A stretch of 64,000 nucleotides of DNA from Shinella sp. XGS7 (GCF_020535565.1 NZ_CP084758.1:2741001-2805000), one strand, 5' to 3'. Positions 27,844 through 38,610 are shown, numbered from the stretch's first letter. Program-made: numbers and translations. Notes: a model not told the origin generated them from the letters alone.

Positions 27844-28577
27844 CAGGCGGCGTCGTCAGGCACGAAGACATAGCCCACGCCCCAGACCGTCTGGATGAAG
27901 CGGGGCTGGGCCGGGTCGGCCTCCAGCAGCTTGCGCAGGCGCGAGATCTGCACGTCCAGGCTGCGGTCGAAGGGCTCGAACTCGCGGCCGCGGGCCAGCT
28001 GGGCCAGCTTGTCGCGCGAGAGCGGCTGGCGCGGATGGCGCACCAGGGCCTTGAGCATGGAGAACTCGCCCGTGGTCAGGGGCAGGGGCTCGCCGTTCTT
28101 GGTCAGGCGGCGCAGCGAGAGGTCGAACTCGAAGGGGCCGAAGCTCACGGTCATCGGCTCCTTGGAGGGCGCGCCCGGCGCCTCCATGGGCGGGCGGCGA
28201 CGCAGCACGGCATTGATGCGGGCCAGCAGCTCGCGCGGGTTGAAGGGCTTGGCCAGGTAGTCGTCGGCGCCCACCTCCAGGCCCACGATGCGATCCACCT
28301 CCTCGACCTTGGCGGTGAGCATGATGATGGGGGTGTTGTCATTGGCAGCGCGCAGGCGGCGGCAGATGGACAGGCCGTCCTCGCCCGGCAGCATCAGGTC
28401 CAGCACCATCAGGTCCACGGTCTCGCGGGTGAGCTGCTTGTTCAGGGCCTTGCCGTCCTCCGCCAGCAGCACCTCGAAGCCCTCCTGGGTCAGGTAGCGG
28501 CGCAGCAGATCGCGGATGCGCGCATCGTCGTCTACCACCAGGATGCGGTTGGGGCGGGTGGTGCTGGGATTGTTCAT
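27843..28577 (-). CDS. ompR: OmpR-family response regulator
   Basis: 244 residues. The receiver domain has the acidic pair in VVDDD, phospho-acceptor Asp60 in MVLDLMLPGEDG, Thr in MLTAK and Lys in LAKPF. The winged-helix output domain (about 150-240) shows TTGEFSMLKALVRHPRQPLSRDKLA and the recognition helix RSLDVQISRLRKLLE, then TVWGVGYVFV. The EnvZ-like kinase follows with a one-base overlap. ATG at 28577 is the natural start; the open frame runs far upstream only because of base composition. The gene symbol is by family resemblance. Confidence 0.9.
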   Translation of the reverse strand: MNNPSTTRPNRILVVDDDARIRDLLRRYLTQEGFEVLLAEDGKALNKQLTRETVDLMVLDLMLPGEDGLSICRRLRAANDNTPIIMLTAKVEEVDRIVGLEVGADDYLAKPFNPRELLARINAVLRRRPPMEAPGAPSKEPMTVSFGPFEFDLSLRRLTKNGEPLPLTTGEFSMLKALVRHPRQPLSRDKLAQLARGREFEPFDRSLDVQISRLRKLLEADPAQPRFIQTVWGVGYVFVPDDAA

Positions 28578-28602
28578 GGCGACTCCGTTGGGACTGCTGA
28601 AT

Positions 28603-28646
28603 CTGTAACAGCGGTGATTTTTGCAGGGCTTTCCGCGTCTGTTACA
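28603..28646. promoter_or_regulatory. TGTAACAG / CTGTTACA inverted pair before ompR
   Basis: Two half-sites, TGTAACAG at 28604-28611 and CTGTTACA at 28639-28646, form an inverted pair 35 bases apart, centre to centre, in the divergent gap between ompR and the SIMPL gene. OmpR-type boxes often carry GTTACA or GTAACA. Autoregulation is a guess. Confidence 0.35.
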
Positions 28647-28748
28647 AGTTTGGCCGCCGGGTTTGTGAATGGATGTTTCGAGGTCAACGGCACGGCGACC
28701 TCGTGCGCTAAGCTCGAACGCTTTGCTTTTGGAATAAGGGAGAACCCG

Positions 28749-29468
28749 ATGAAGCGAATCCATGCCACCCCCGCCACCCTGGCTCTGACCCTGGCCCTGG
28801 CCGGCGTCGTCGGCAGCGCCCAGGCGCAGACCGCGCCGCGCAAGGACGCGCTCAATCTGAGTGCCACCGCCTCGCAGGAGGTGACGCGCGACACCCTGGC
28901 CGTGGTCTTCTCCACCACGCGCGACGGCAGCGACGCCGCCACCGTGCAGCGCCAGCTCAAGCAGGCCCTGGACGCGGCCCTGGCCGAAGCCCGCAAGGTG
29001 GCCAAGCCCGGCGAGGTGGAGGTGCAGACCGGCAACTTCGCGCTCTACCCGCGCTATGCGGCCAAGGGCGGCATCAATGGCTGGCAGGGCAGCGCCGAGC
29101 TGCTGGTGCAGGGCAAGGACACGGCCACCATTGCCCAGCTGACCGGTCGCATCAACACCCTGAACATCGCCCGCGTGGGCTACAGCCTCTCGCGCGAGGC
29201 GCGCGAGAAGGTGGAGGCCGAGGTGGTGAGCCAGGCCATCAGCCGCTACAAGGCCCGCGCCGCGGACTACGCCCGCCAGTTCGGTTTCAGCGGCTACCAG
29301 ATCGGCGAGGTGAGCGTGAACACCTCCGAGGGCGGCGGCCCGATGCCCATGGCCGCGCCCATGATGCGCATGAAGGCGGCGGCCGTCATGGACGAGGCCC
29401 TGCCGGTGGAAGCCGGCAAGGAGACCGTGAGCGTCAACGTCAATGGCGTGGTGCTGATGAGCAAGTAA
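28749..29468 (+). CDS. SIMPL-domain (DUF541) periplasmic protein
   Basis: 239-residue exported protein. A signal peptide ending in AQAQ is followed by one DUF541/SIMPL domain (NLSATASQEVTRDTLAVVFSTTRDG at the start, GWQGSAELLVQGKD in the middle, GYSLSREAREKVEAEVVSQAISRYKARAADYARQFG near residue 150). Relatives (E. coli YggE, Brucella BP26) are periplasmic, BP26 forming a ring; roles in oxidative or envelope stress are proposed. It is divergent from the OmpR-type regulator and may be under its control. A strong terminator follows. Confidence 0.88.
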   Translation: MKRIHATPATLALTLALAGVVGSAQAQTAPRKDALNLSATASQEVTRDTLAVVFSTTRDGSDAATVQRQLKQALDAALAEARKVAKPGEVEVQTGNFALYPRYAAKGGINGWQGSAELLVQGKDTATIAQLTGRINTLNIARVGYSLSREAREKVEAEVVSQAISRYKARAADYARQFGFSGYQIGEVSVNTSEGGGPMPMAAPMMRMKAAAVMDEALPVEAGKETVSVNVNGVVLMSK

Positions 29469-29496
29469 GCCTAGGCCTGGGTCTGGCAAGACAAAA

Positions 29497-29519
29497 GGCG
29501 GCCCGCGGGCCGCCTTTTT
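29497..29519. terminator. Rho-independent terminator behind the SIMPL gene
   Basis: The 18-base palindrome GGCGGCCCGCGGGCCGCC is followed by TTTTT on the plus strand and preceded by AAAA, so it can stop transcription from both sides: the SIMPL gene and the convergent 3-hydroxybutyrate dehydrogenase gene. Confidence 0.88.
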
Positions 29520-29578
29520 CTTTTCTTTTCCCGCCCGACTCGGGACGGGGGCAGGTCTTGCGCCTGGGCGCCGTCGCT

Positions 29579-30358
29579 TTACTGCGCCGTCCAGCCGCCG
29601 TCCAGGGCCCAGGACTGGCCGCGCACATTGCTGGCGGCTTCGGAGCACAGGAAGACGGCCAGCTCGCCCAGCTGCTCGGGCGTGGTGAACTGCAGCGAGG
29701 GCTGCTTCTCGGCCAGCAGCTGCTTCTTGGCTTCCTCGTTGCTGAGGCCACCGGCCGCCGCGCGGGCGTCCACCTGCTTCTGCACCAGGGGCGTGAGCAC
29801 CCAGCCCGGGCAGATGGCGTTGACGGTCACGCCCGTGGTGGCGGTTTCCAGGGCCACGGCCTTGGTCAGGCCCACGATGCCGTGCTTGGCAGCCACATAG
29901 GCCGACTTCTCGGCCGAGGCCACCAGGCCGTGCACCGAGGCGATGTTCAAGACCCGACCCCAGCCGCGCGCCTTCATGCTGGGCAGGGCCAGACGGGTGG
30001 TGTGGAAGGCTGAGCTGAGGTTGATGGCGATGATGGCGTCCCAGCGCTCGGTGGGGAACTGGTCCACCGGCGCCACATGCTGGATGCCGGCGTTGTTGAC
30101 CAGGATGTCGCAGCCACCGAATTCCTGGGCCACATAGGCCATCATGGCCTCGATCTCGGCGGGCTTGCTCATGTCCGCCCCGTGGTAGCCGACCCGGATG
30201 CCTGGCGCCGCAGCGGCCACCTCGGCCTTGGGGCCCTCGGCGTCGCCAAAGCCATTCAGCACGATGTTCGCGCCCTGGCGGGCCAGCGACAGCGCAATGC
30301 CCAGACCGATGCCGCTGGTGGAACCGGTGACCAGGGCGGTCTTGCCTTTCAAGGACAT
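29579..30358 (-). CDS. 3-hydroxybutyrate dehydrogenase
   Basis: 259-residue short-chain dehydrogenase. NAD-binding TGSTSGIGLGIA (residues 11-22), NNAGIQHVAPVDQFP, catalytic Ser region NIASVHGLVAS and the Tyr-Lys pair in SAYVAAKHG are all present. NAGIQHV and the ICPGWVLTPLVQKQ segment with a long substrate loop are specific to bacterial D-3-hydroxybutyrate dehydrogenases. It oxidises 3-hydroxybutyrate to acetoacetate in polyhydroxybutyrate breakdown, which suits a host that also carries phaR. Confidence 0.93.
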   Translation of the reverse strand: MSLKGKTALVTGSTSGIGLGIALSLARQGANIVLNGFGDAEGPKAEVAAAAPGIRVGYHGADMSKPAEIEAMMAYVAQEFGGCDILVNNAGIQHVAPVDQFPTERWDAIIAINLSSAFHTTRLALPSMKARGWGRVLNIASVHGLVASAEKSAYVAAKHGIVGLTKAVALETATTGVTVNAICPGWVLTPLVQKQVDARAAAGGLSNEEAKKQLLAEKQPSLQFTTPEQLGELAVFLCSEAASNVRGQSWALDGGWTAQ

Positions 30359-30404
30359 GAAAACCCCCGAGGGTTGTTAGGATGGGTGCCAAGGATACAA
30401 AACA

Positions 30405-31268
30405 ATGTCGGAACCTCGCCTCCACCATGTGCAATGTCTCAGCCCGGCAGGCCTGCATCGCATGGCCTACTGGGAGTGGGGCGAGCGCGGCAACCCGCGG
30501 GTGCTGGTCTGCGTGCACGGGCTCTCGCGCCAGGGCCGCGATTTCGACGCCCTCGCGCGTGCGCTGAGCGAGCGCTACCGCGTGATCTGCCCGGATGTGA
30601 TGGGCCGCGGCGAGTCCGACTGGCGGCCCGACCCGGCGCTCTACCAGGTGCCGGTCTATGTCTCGGACATGGTGAGCCTGCTGGCCCGCCTGGATGTGGC
30701 GCAGGTGGATTGGGTCGGCACCTCCATGGGCGGCCTGATCGGCCTGGGCCTGGCGTCGCTGCCGGGCAGCCCCATCGCCCGCCTGGTGCTCAACGATGTG
30801 GGGCCGGCCATCGAGTACGCGGCCCTGCAGCGCATCGGCAGCTATCTGGGCCGGCGCATGCAGTTCGCCGATCTGGCCGAGGGCGCGGCCCATCTGCGCG
30901 AGATCTCCACGGGCTTCGGCCCGCACAGCGAGGCCGAGTGGCTGGCGCTCTCGCGCCCCATGTTCCGGCCGGCGCCCCAGGGCGGCGTGCGTCTGCACTA
31001 TGACCCGGCGATTGCCGCACCCTTTGCCGCGCTGACGCCCGAGCTGGCCGCGGCCGGCGAGGCGGCGCTGTGGCGGGCCTACGAGGCGCTGCGCTGTCCG
31101 ACCCTGCTGCTGCGCGGGGCCCAGTCCGACCTGCTCTCGCGCGCCACCGCCGAGGCCATGACCCAGCGCGGCCCGCGCGCCGTGCTGGAAGAGCTGCCCG
31201 GCGTGGGCCATGCGCCCACCCTGGTCGCGCCCGAGCAGATCGAGCTCGTGCGCCATTTCTTGAAGTAG
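30405..31268 (+). CDS. Alpha/beta hydrolase
   Basis: 287-residue hydrolase of the epoxide hydrolase/lipase-like fold. The oxyanion motif is VHGLSRQGRDF, the nucleophile elbow GTSMGG (Ser near residue 108), an Asp lies in LLRGAQSDLLS, and the catalytic His is in PGVGHAPTL. No signal peptide is visible. Substrate is unknown. It is divergent from the dehydrogenase gene (46-base gap) and lies 16 bases before relA on the same strand, so it is probably co-transcribed with relA. Confidence 0.85.
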   Translation: MSEPRLHHVQCLSPAGLHRMAYWEWGERGNPRVLVCVHGLSRQGRDFDALARALSERYRVICPDVMGRGESDWRPDPALYQVPVYVSDMVSLLARLDVAQVDWVGTSMGGLIGLGLASLPGSPIARLVLNDVGPAIEYAALQRIGSYLGRRMQFADLAEGAAHLREISTGFGPHSEAEWLALSRPMFRPAPQGGVRLHYDPAIAAPFAALTPELAAAGEAALWRAYEALRCPTLLLRGAQSDLLSRATAEAMTQRGPRAVLEELPGVGHAPTLVAPEQIELVRHFLK

Positions 31269-31284
31269 TTCGTTTGTTGTTCCG

Positions 31285-33579
31285 ATGAAGACAGGATTGC
31301 CCACCCCGGGCGAGCAGGCCGCCGCCATCGTGGCCCTGGCCGACAAGGATCTGCAGGACGGCGGTGCCGGCCAGGTGGCGCGGGCGCGGGCTTTTGCCGA
31401 GCCCCTGCTGTTCGGCCAGGCCCTGGACACCGGCGAGGATGCGCTGGCCCATGCCGATGGTGTGGCCGCCATCCTGGGTGGCATCGGCGCGGCGCCGGCC
31501 ATGCAGGCCGCCTCCTACCTGGTCTATGCCGGCGACTATCTGAACAAGCCCGAGGAGATCGTGGCCAAGGCCTTTGGCGAGAGCTATGCCAGCCTGGTCA
31601 CGCACACCCGCAAGCTGGTGCAGATCCAGCGCGCGGCGCGCGAGGGCGAGGCCCTGCTGTCCGAGGGCGGCGGCAAGGATGCCGCCGAGCAGCGCCAGCA
31701 GCAGACCGAGCGGGTGCGCAAGATGCTGCTGGCCTTCTCGCGCGATCTGCGCGTGGTGCTGCTGCGCCTGGCCTCGCGCCTGCAGACCCTGCGCTATTTC
31801 GCCGCCAGCAAGACCGCCTGCCCGCGTGCCATTGCGGCGGAATCGCAGCAGGTCTTCGCGCCCCTGGCCAACCGCCTGGGCATCTGGCAGATCAAGTGGG
31901 AGCTGGAGGACCTGTCCTTCCGCTTTCTGAAGCCCGAGGCCTACAAGGAGCTGGCCCGCGGCCTGCATGAGAAGCGCCTGGAGCGCGAGCAGCATGTGGA
32001 GGCGGCGCGCGCCGCGCTGGAGAGCGATCTGCGCGCCCACGGCCTGCAGGCCGAGGTGCAGGGCCGGCCCAAGCATCTTTACAGCATCTGGAAGAAGATG
32101 CAGGGCAAGAGCCTGGCCCTGGACCAGGTCTTCGATCTGCGCGCCCTGCGCGTGATCGTGCCCGAGGTGGCCGACTGCTATGCCTGCCTGAGCCGTCTGC
32201 ACGAGCTCTACACCCCGGTCTCCGGCGAGTTTGACGACTACATCGCCCGGCCCAAGCCCAATGGCTACCAGAGCCTGCACACCGTGGTGATCGGCCCCGA
32301 CGGCCGGACCATGGAGGTGCAGATCCGCACCCGCGCCATGCACGAGCATGCCGAGCACGGCGTGGCCGCGCACTGGGCCTACAAGGAAGCGGGTGCGCGC
32401 GGCTATGCCGGCGTGGTCGCCGCGGGCGATTTCGAGGAGCAGGTGGCCGCGGCCCGCAAGGCCGTGCTGCGCCAGCTGCTGGCCTGGGAGCGCGAGTTCG
32501 TGGAGCATGGCGGGGAGGGCGGGAGCGAAAGCGCCGTCTTCGATGACCGCATCTATGTCTTCACCCCGCAGGCCACGGTGGTGGAGCTGTGCAAGGACGC
32601 CACGCCCATCGACTTCGCCTATACCGTGCACACCGATCTGGGCCACCGCTGCCGCGGCGCCAAGGTGGACGGCCAGATGGTGCCGCTCAACACCCGGCTC
32701 CAGAACGGCCAGACCGTGGAGGTGATCGCGCTCAAGGAGGGCGGCCCCTCGCTGGACTGGATCAACGCCGAGCTGGGCTATCTGCAGAGCCAGCGGGCGC
32801 GTGCCAAGGTGCGCGCCTGGTTCAATGCCCAGGTGCAGGCCCAGACCATTGCCAAGGGCCGCGAGCTGGTGGAGAAGCTGCTGCAGCGCGAAGGCAAGAC
32901 GGCCACCAAGCTGGAGGACCTGGCCGCGCGCCTGGGCTTCAAGAGCGCGGACGCGCTCTTCGAGGTGGTGGGCAAGGACGAGTATTCGCTGCGCAATATC
33001 GAGACCCTGCTGCGCCCGCCCGTGCCCGAGGCCGACGAGGACGAGCTGTTGGCCCAGCGCCGCACCCGCAGCGCTGCCGCCAGCACGGCCGGCACCCGCG
33101 GCGGGGTGCTGGTGGTGGGGGTGGACTCCCTGCTCACCAGCCTGGCGCGTTGCTGCCGCCCCGCGCCGCCCGACGCCATCGGTGGCTATGTGACCCGCGG
33201 CAAGGGTGTGGCCATCCACCGTGTGGACTGCAGCAATTTCCGCGAGATGGTGCGCAGCGCGCCGGAACGCGTGATCGCCGTGGCCTGGGGCGAGAGCCCG
33301 GAGAAGGGCGCCGTCTATCCGGTGGACGTGGTGGTGGAGAGCAATGACCGCCAGGGCCTGCTGCGCGACATCCTGGAAGTCTTCGCCAAGGAAAAGATGA
33401 ACGTCACGGCGGTGAACACCCAGTCGCACAAGGCCGGCCACAAGGCTGCGCCGCGCCTGGCCAAGGGCGACACGGCCTGGATGAGCTTCACCGTGGAAGT
33501 CAGTGATTCGGCCCGCCTGGCCCAGGTCTTGCGCAGTCTGGCCCAGATCAACGGCGTGCGGGGCGCGCGGCGCCGCTAG
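31285..33579 (+). CDS. relA: RelA-type (p)ppGpp synthetase with inactive hydrolase domain
   Basis: 764 residues. The N-terminal HD hydrolase domain lacks the HD pair and the metal-binding residues of SpoT (the region around HADGVAAILGG and ASYLVYAGDYL is degenerate), as in RelA. The synthetase domain is intact: GRPKHLYSIWKKM, DLRALRVIV, EFDDYIARPKPNGYQSLHT and MEVQIRTRAMHEHAEHGVAAHW. TGS (IYVFTPQATVVELCKDATPIDFAY), helical, CC/ZFD (RCCRPAPPD) and ACT domains follow. It makes the alarmone in response to uncharged tRNA on the ribosome. Confidence 0.93.
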   Translation: MKTGLPTPGEQAAAIVALADKDLQDGGAGQVARARAFAEPLLFGQALDTGEDALAHADGVAAILGGIGAAPAMQAASYLVYAGDYLNKPEEIVAKAFGESYASLVTHTRKLVQIQRAAREGEALLSEGGGKDAAEQRQQQTERVRKMLLAFSRDLRVVLLRLASRLQTLRYFAASKTACPRAIAAESQQVFAPLANRLGIWQIKWELEDLSFRFLKPEAYKELARGLHEKRLEREQHVEAARAALESDLRAHGLQAEVQGRPKHLYSIWKKMQGKSLALDQVFDLRALRVIVPEVADCYACLSRLHELYTPVSGEFDDYIARPKPNGYQSLHTVVIGPDGRTMEVQIRTRAMHEHAEHGVAAHWAYKEAGARGYAGVVAAGDFEEQVAAARKAVLRQLLAWEREFVEHGGEGGSESAVFDDRIYVFTPQATVVELCKDATPIDFAYTVHTDLGHRCRGAKVDGQMVPLNTRLQNGQTVEVIALKEGGPSLDWINAELGYLQSQRARAKVRAWFNAQVQAQTIAKGRELVEKLLQREGKTATKLEDLAARLGFKSADALFEVVGKDEYSLRNIETLLRPPVPEADEDELLAQRRTRSAAASTAGTRGGVLVVGVDSLLTSLARCCRPAPPDAIGGYVTRGKGVAIHRVDCSNFREMVRSAPERVIAVAWGESPEKGAVYPVDVVVESNDRQGLLRDILEVFAKEKMNVTAVNTQSHKAGHKAAPRLAKGDTAWMSFTVEVSDSARLAQVLRSLAQINGVRGARRR

Positions 33580-33659
33580 CAGCTTCGCGTGAAAATCTGC
33601 CGAGAGGGAACAGCCAGTTTTGAGCCGGCCGAAATTCGCGCTATACTAGCGAGCTCTTC

Positions 33660-33736
33660 AGGCGCGTAGCTCAGTTGGTTAGAGCACCACCTTGACATGG
33701 TGGGGGTCGTTGGTTCGAATCCAATCGCGCCTACCA
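33660..33736 (+). tRNA. tRNA-Val (anticodon GAC), copy 1
   Basis: 77-nt cloverleaf: acceptor stem AGGCGCG / CGCGCCT, anticodon stem CCACC / GGTGG with loop TTGACAT and anticodon GAC, T-loop TTCGAAT, and an encoded CCA end. Identical to the copy at 33830. It lies about 80 bases behind relA. Confidence 0.97.
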
Positions 33737-33829
33737 GATCTGCTGAACAAGGTTCGCGGGTTTGGACAGCTTTGAAGAGCAGCTGCACTGGACGAAACGC
33801 GCAAGCGCTTCGGCAGCACCAAGAATTCC

Positions 33830-33906
33830 AGGCGCGTAGCTCAGTTGGTTAGAGCACCACCTTGACATGGTGGGGGTCGTTGGTTCGAATCCAATCGCGC
33901 CTACCA
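33830..33906 (+). tRNA. tRNA-Val (anticodon GAC), copy 2
   Basis: Identical over 77 nt to copy 1, with 93 bases between the two. The pair is probably one transcript, closed by the terminator at 33934-33963. Confidence 0.97.
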
Positions 33907-34223
33907 AATACGGTAGACACCCATACCTCAGCAAAGCCCGGCGGCCTTCGCCCCGGGCTTTTTGCTTTGTGCGCTCGCAAGGTCGGTGTAGGGCTGCGCA
34001 GCTGGTACGCTATGGCCCGGCTGCGCGTCGAGCGTTTCGGACGTAAGCGGGACGGCCCCCCGGGGGAAGCACCAGGCGCGGCGCGGGCCACCCTCTCTCG
34101 GGCTGCACGAGCTGTGCGGGCGGAATCGGCGCCTGCCCATCGGTGAAGACGCGCATGCGGCAAGCCGGGCGCTGCGGGAACAATGCGCGGTCTTCGCCAT
34201 TTCGCCGCTGCTGCCCCTTGCCG
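33907..34223 (+). other. Gap between tRNA-Val and the binding-protein gene
   Basis: The first 57 bases hold the tRNA terminator. No further gene, repeat or clear promoter was recognised; the frame of the downstream gene is open through the last 81 bases but lacks a signal-peptide-like start there. Confidence 0.5.
33934..33963 (+). terminator. Terminator of the tRNA-Val pair
   Basis: Stem AAGCCCGG (33934-33941) / CCGGGCTT (33953-33960) followed by a T run. It lies 28 bases behind the second tRNA. Confidence 0.85.
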
Positions 34224-35135
34224 ATGCTCAAGCCCATTCGCCATGCTCTTGCTGCGCTGTCGCTGACGGCCCTGGGCCTGGCGCCGGCCGCGGCGGCGGA
34301 CGGCCCCTCGCTGGCGCGCATCAAGGCCACGGGCGTGGTGGTGATCGGCTACCGGCCGGCCTCGCTGCCCTTTTCCTATCTGGACGGCAAGCTCAAGCCC
34401 ATCGGCTATTCCATCGAGCTCTGCGACCGCGTGATCGCGGCGCTGAAAGTGCGGCTCAAGCTGCCCGAGCTGGAGACCAAGCGCATCGCCGTGGGCTCGG
34501 CCACCCGCATGCCCCTGGTGGCCAATGGCACGCTGGACATGGAGTGCGGCATCACCACCAATACCGCCGAGCGCGCACGCAGCCAGTCCTTCTCCATCAC
34601 CACCTTCGTGACCGAGACCAAGCTGATGTCGCGGCGCACGGACGGCTTCCAGACCTTCTCGGACCTGCGTGGCAAGCCGGTGGCTTCCACTATCGGTACG
34701 ACCAGCATCCAGCATCTGCATGCGGTGAACGAGCAGCAGGACCTGGGCATACGCATCATCGCGGGCCTGGACGATCCCGAGGCCTTCCACCTGCTGCAGA
34801 TCGGGCGCGCGCGCGCCTTCATGATGGACGATGTGCTCCTGCGCAGCCTGCTGGCCCAGGTGCCCGGCGGCGAGGACTTCGTGGTCTCGGACCGCGCGCT
34901 GACGGTGGAACCCTATGGCATCGGCCTCAACCGCGAGGACCCCGATTTCAAGCGCATGGTGGACGAGGTGTTGGCCGGTCTGTACCGCAGCGGAGAGATC
35001 CATCAGATCTACAAGCGCTGGTTCGAGTCGCCCATCCCGCCCAAGGGCATCAATCTGCGCATGCCCATGAGCGAGGCCTTCAAGCGCGTGATCGCCAACC
35101 CGACCGACACGCCCGATCCGGCCTTCTACCGCTGA
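34224..35135 (+). CDS. Polar amino-acid ABC substrate-binding protein (GltI/AatJ-like)
   Basis: 303-residue periplasmic protein of the SBP_bac_3 family. A signal peptide ends in AAAAD; core segments are GVVVIGYRPASLPFSYLDGK, KPIGYSIELCDRVI, the anchor TRMPLVANGTLDMECGITTNTAERA and VEPYGIGLNREDPDFKRMVDEVL. These match glutamate/aspartate-binding proteins. No permease or ATPase gene is adjacent, so it is an orphan here or works with subunits coded elsewhere. It is convergent with the sigma-54 response regulator; in Pseudomonas an AauR-type regulator controls a related transporter. Confidence 0.87.
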   Translation: MLKPIRHALAALSLTALGLAPAAAADGPSLARIKATGVVVIGYRPASLPFSYLDGKLKPIGYSIELCDRVIAALKVRLKLPELETKRIAVGSATRMPLVANGTLDMECGITTNTAERARSQSFSITTFVTETKLMSRRTDGFQTFSDLRGKPVASTIGTTSIQHLHAVNEQQDLGIRIIAGLDDPEAFHLLQIGRARAFMMDDVLLRSLLAQVPGGEDFVVSDRALTVEPYGIGLNREDPDFKRMVDEVLAGLYRSGEIHQIYKRWFESPIPPKGINLRMPMSEAFKRVIANPTDTPDPAFYR

Positions 35136-35138
35136 GCT

Positions 35139-36471
<1,333 letters not shown>

Positions 36472-36479
<8 letters not shown>

Positions 36480-38349
36480 GCTGTGTTGCTTCCTCTACGG
36501 CATCCCAGGTCACGACGGCCAGGTCGAATTCGAAGACCATGCCCTGGGTCTGTGGCACGGCGCGCAGCGTACCGCCGAACTCGTGCACGATTTTCGATGA
36601 GATCACCAGGCCCAGGCCCAGGCCTTCGCCGGCCGGCTTGGTGGTGAAGAAGGGTTCGAAGAGGCGGGCGAGCTGGCTGTCTTTCAGGCCGCTGCCGCTG
36701 TCGCTCACGCGCACCAGCACCCGCTCCTGCCCCTGGGGCAGGGCGCCGATGCTGAGTACGCGCACCGGCTCGCCCTTCATGGCGTCCAGCGCATTGCCCA
36801 CCAGATTCACCAGCACCTGCTGCAGGCGGTTGGCCTCGCAGTGCACGCGCAGGCCGGCCGCCACCTCCAGCTGCAGGTCAACGTCTTCCTCGCGCAGCCG
36901 GTGCTGCACCAGCAGCAGGGCCGCGTGCACCGAGTCGAGCAGGGAGACGGGGGCCGTGATCAGCTCGTTGCGGCGCGCAAAGCTCTTGAGCTGGCGCGTG
37001 ATCTGGCCCATGCGCTCCACCATCTCGTCCATGATGCGCAGGTTCTCCGCCACGGCCTGGTGGCGCCCGCCCTCCAGCAGCAGCTGGGAGTTGCGGGCCA
37101 GGGCGCGCAGGGCCGTGAGCGGCTGGTTCACCTCGTGCGAGATGCCGGCCGACATCTGGCCCAGCACCGCCAGCTTGCCGGCCTGCACCAGCTCGTCTTC
37201 GGCCTGCAGGCGCTGGGCGATCTGACGCTTGAGCTCGGCATTGGCATTGAGCAGCTCGGCGGTGCGCATGTCCACCACCCGCTCCAGCTGGCCGTGGGCC
37301 TGCTGCAGCTCGGCCTTGGCCTGGAAGAGCTGGCGCAGGGCGCGCCGCCGCGAGGCCAGGTAGAGGGCCAGCAGGCCCAGGCAGGCGCCGAAGGCCGCGC
37401 CGCTCCAGCCGGCATTGCGGGCCTGGCGCCAGACCTCGGTGGGGTCGGAGAGTGCCACCATGCGCAGGCCCAGGGGCACCATGGGGCGCTCCTGGGCCAG
37501 CAGCAGGGGGCCTTCGATCAGGCGCGGCTTGTCCTCCAGCGGCGGCACCCGCACCAGGCTGGCCGTGGCGCCCGAGAGCAGGCGCTGGGCCACGCCCACG
37601 CTGGTGAAGGGCGAACTGGGGTAGCGCCCGCTGGCGCGCAGGGCCTGGCGCCGGTCTTCCTCGGCCTGGCCCAGCACGAAGTACTTCCAGTAGGGCACCG
37701 AGCTCATGATGATCACATCCTGCTCGTCGGCCACCAGCAGTCGCTCGCCCTGGGTGCGCAGACCCAGGTCCACCCAGGTGGCCTCCAGCGGCGCCAGGCT
37801 CAGGCGCACCACGATGACACCCAGCAGGCGCTCCTGCTGGCGCACCGGCTGCAGCAGGTAGAAGTCGGTGCCCTGGCCGCCGGGCTCGGTGGCAAAAAAA
37901 TGACGCACATCGGCCTCGATGGCCTCGCGCAGGCGCTTGGGCGCCGGGCTGGCGTCGCTGGCGGCCAGCACCCGGGCCTCGCCATCGGCCACCAGGATCT
38001 GCATGGTGCCGGCGCGCACATTCACCCGCGCCAGGGTCTGGGTGGCGCGCTGGCGCAGGGTCGGGTCTTGCGGCGCGCGCAGCAGGGCCTGCAGGGACTC
38101 GTCGATGGCCAGCAGGCTGGGCAGATAGCTGTGCCGCCCCAGCTCCGCCTCCAGATTCGAGGCGTAGAGCTCCAGCCGCTCATTGGCCAGAGCCTCCAGA
38201 TGCGAGAGCCCGGCGCCCTGGCTCAGGCGCTGTCCCAGCACCCAGCCCAGCAGCATCAGGGCTGCCGTGGCATAGATGAAGAAGCTGGGACGGGCCAGGC
38301 GCCGGGCCAGGCGCTCCCGCAGCAGCAGGAAGGAATCGCGATCGAACAT
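36472..38349 (-). CDS. DctB/AauS-like sensor histidine kinase
   Basis: 625-residue membrane kinase. Two membrane segments (about 24-42 and 315-335) enclose a double-Cache (dCache) periplasmic sensor, as in DctB. A coiled-coil signalling helix (about 340-390) leads to the DHp helix with His405 in [19 protein letters not shown], and the ATPase domain has [16 protein letters not shown] and [14 protein letters not shown] at 38349 is preferred over a TTG five codons upstream. DctB senses C4-dicarboxylates and AauS acidic amino acids; the ligand here is open. Confidence 0.9.
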
Positions 38350-38429
38350 GGGGCGTGGGTGCAATGCCGCGCAGTGTGCCGCAGCGCGGTGGGCCTCGAG
38401 TGCGGCCGGACCGGGTTTTTACCCCGAGG

Positions 38430-38472
38430 CGGAAAACCGCACCGCGATTCCGGGTGTGAGTGCGGATTTCCG
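38430..38472. promoter_or_regulatory. Two CGG-N4-CCG palindromes, candidate enhancer sites
   Basis: CGGAAAACCG at 38430-38439 and CGGATTTCCG at 38463-38472. Their centres are 33 bases apart, close to three helical turns, and they lie 130-170 bases before the sigma-54 promoter, a usual distance for enhancer sites. The core fits the TTCGGNNNNCCGAA consensus reported for AauR in Pseudomonas, though the outer bases differ. Confidence 0.6.
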
Positions 38473-38594
38473 CCCTCCCGGGCGGGCCTGCCTGGTGCGT
38501 TCGGGTGTCAGTCTGGTGAAACGCGCAGCAAAGCGGGGCCTGGCGGGTCTTGCGCAGGCTCAAACCTCAGTGAATACCCGCGGAAATTCATTTG

Positions 38595-38610
38595 TGGCAT
38601 ATGGATTGCA
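38595..38610 (+). promoter_or_regulatory. Sigma-54 promoter of the liv operon
   Basis: TGGCATATGGATTGCA matches the sigma-54 consensus TGGCACGNNNNTTGCW with the invariant GG and GC exactly ten bases apart; only positions 6 and 7 differ. Predicted transcription start is near 38621, giving a short leader before the livH ATG at 38660. Confidence 0.78.

Noticed and set aside
27843..31502. The response-regulator frame staying open for more than 1200 codons
   Set aside because: The upstream part crosses the SIMPL and dehydrogenase genes and has no family features; the real start is the ATG at 28577.
33576..33934. Minus-strand reading frames across both tRNA genes that contain GFEPTTPTMSRWCSNQLSYAP
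   Set aside because: This peptide is the antisense of tRNA-Val and a well-known false protein; both copies are fully explained by the tRNA genes.
38412..38425. CGGG-TTTTTA-CCCCG as a third enhancer site
   Set aside because: It lacks the CGG-N4-CCG spacing of the other two sites and may be only a weak hairpin.
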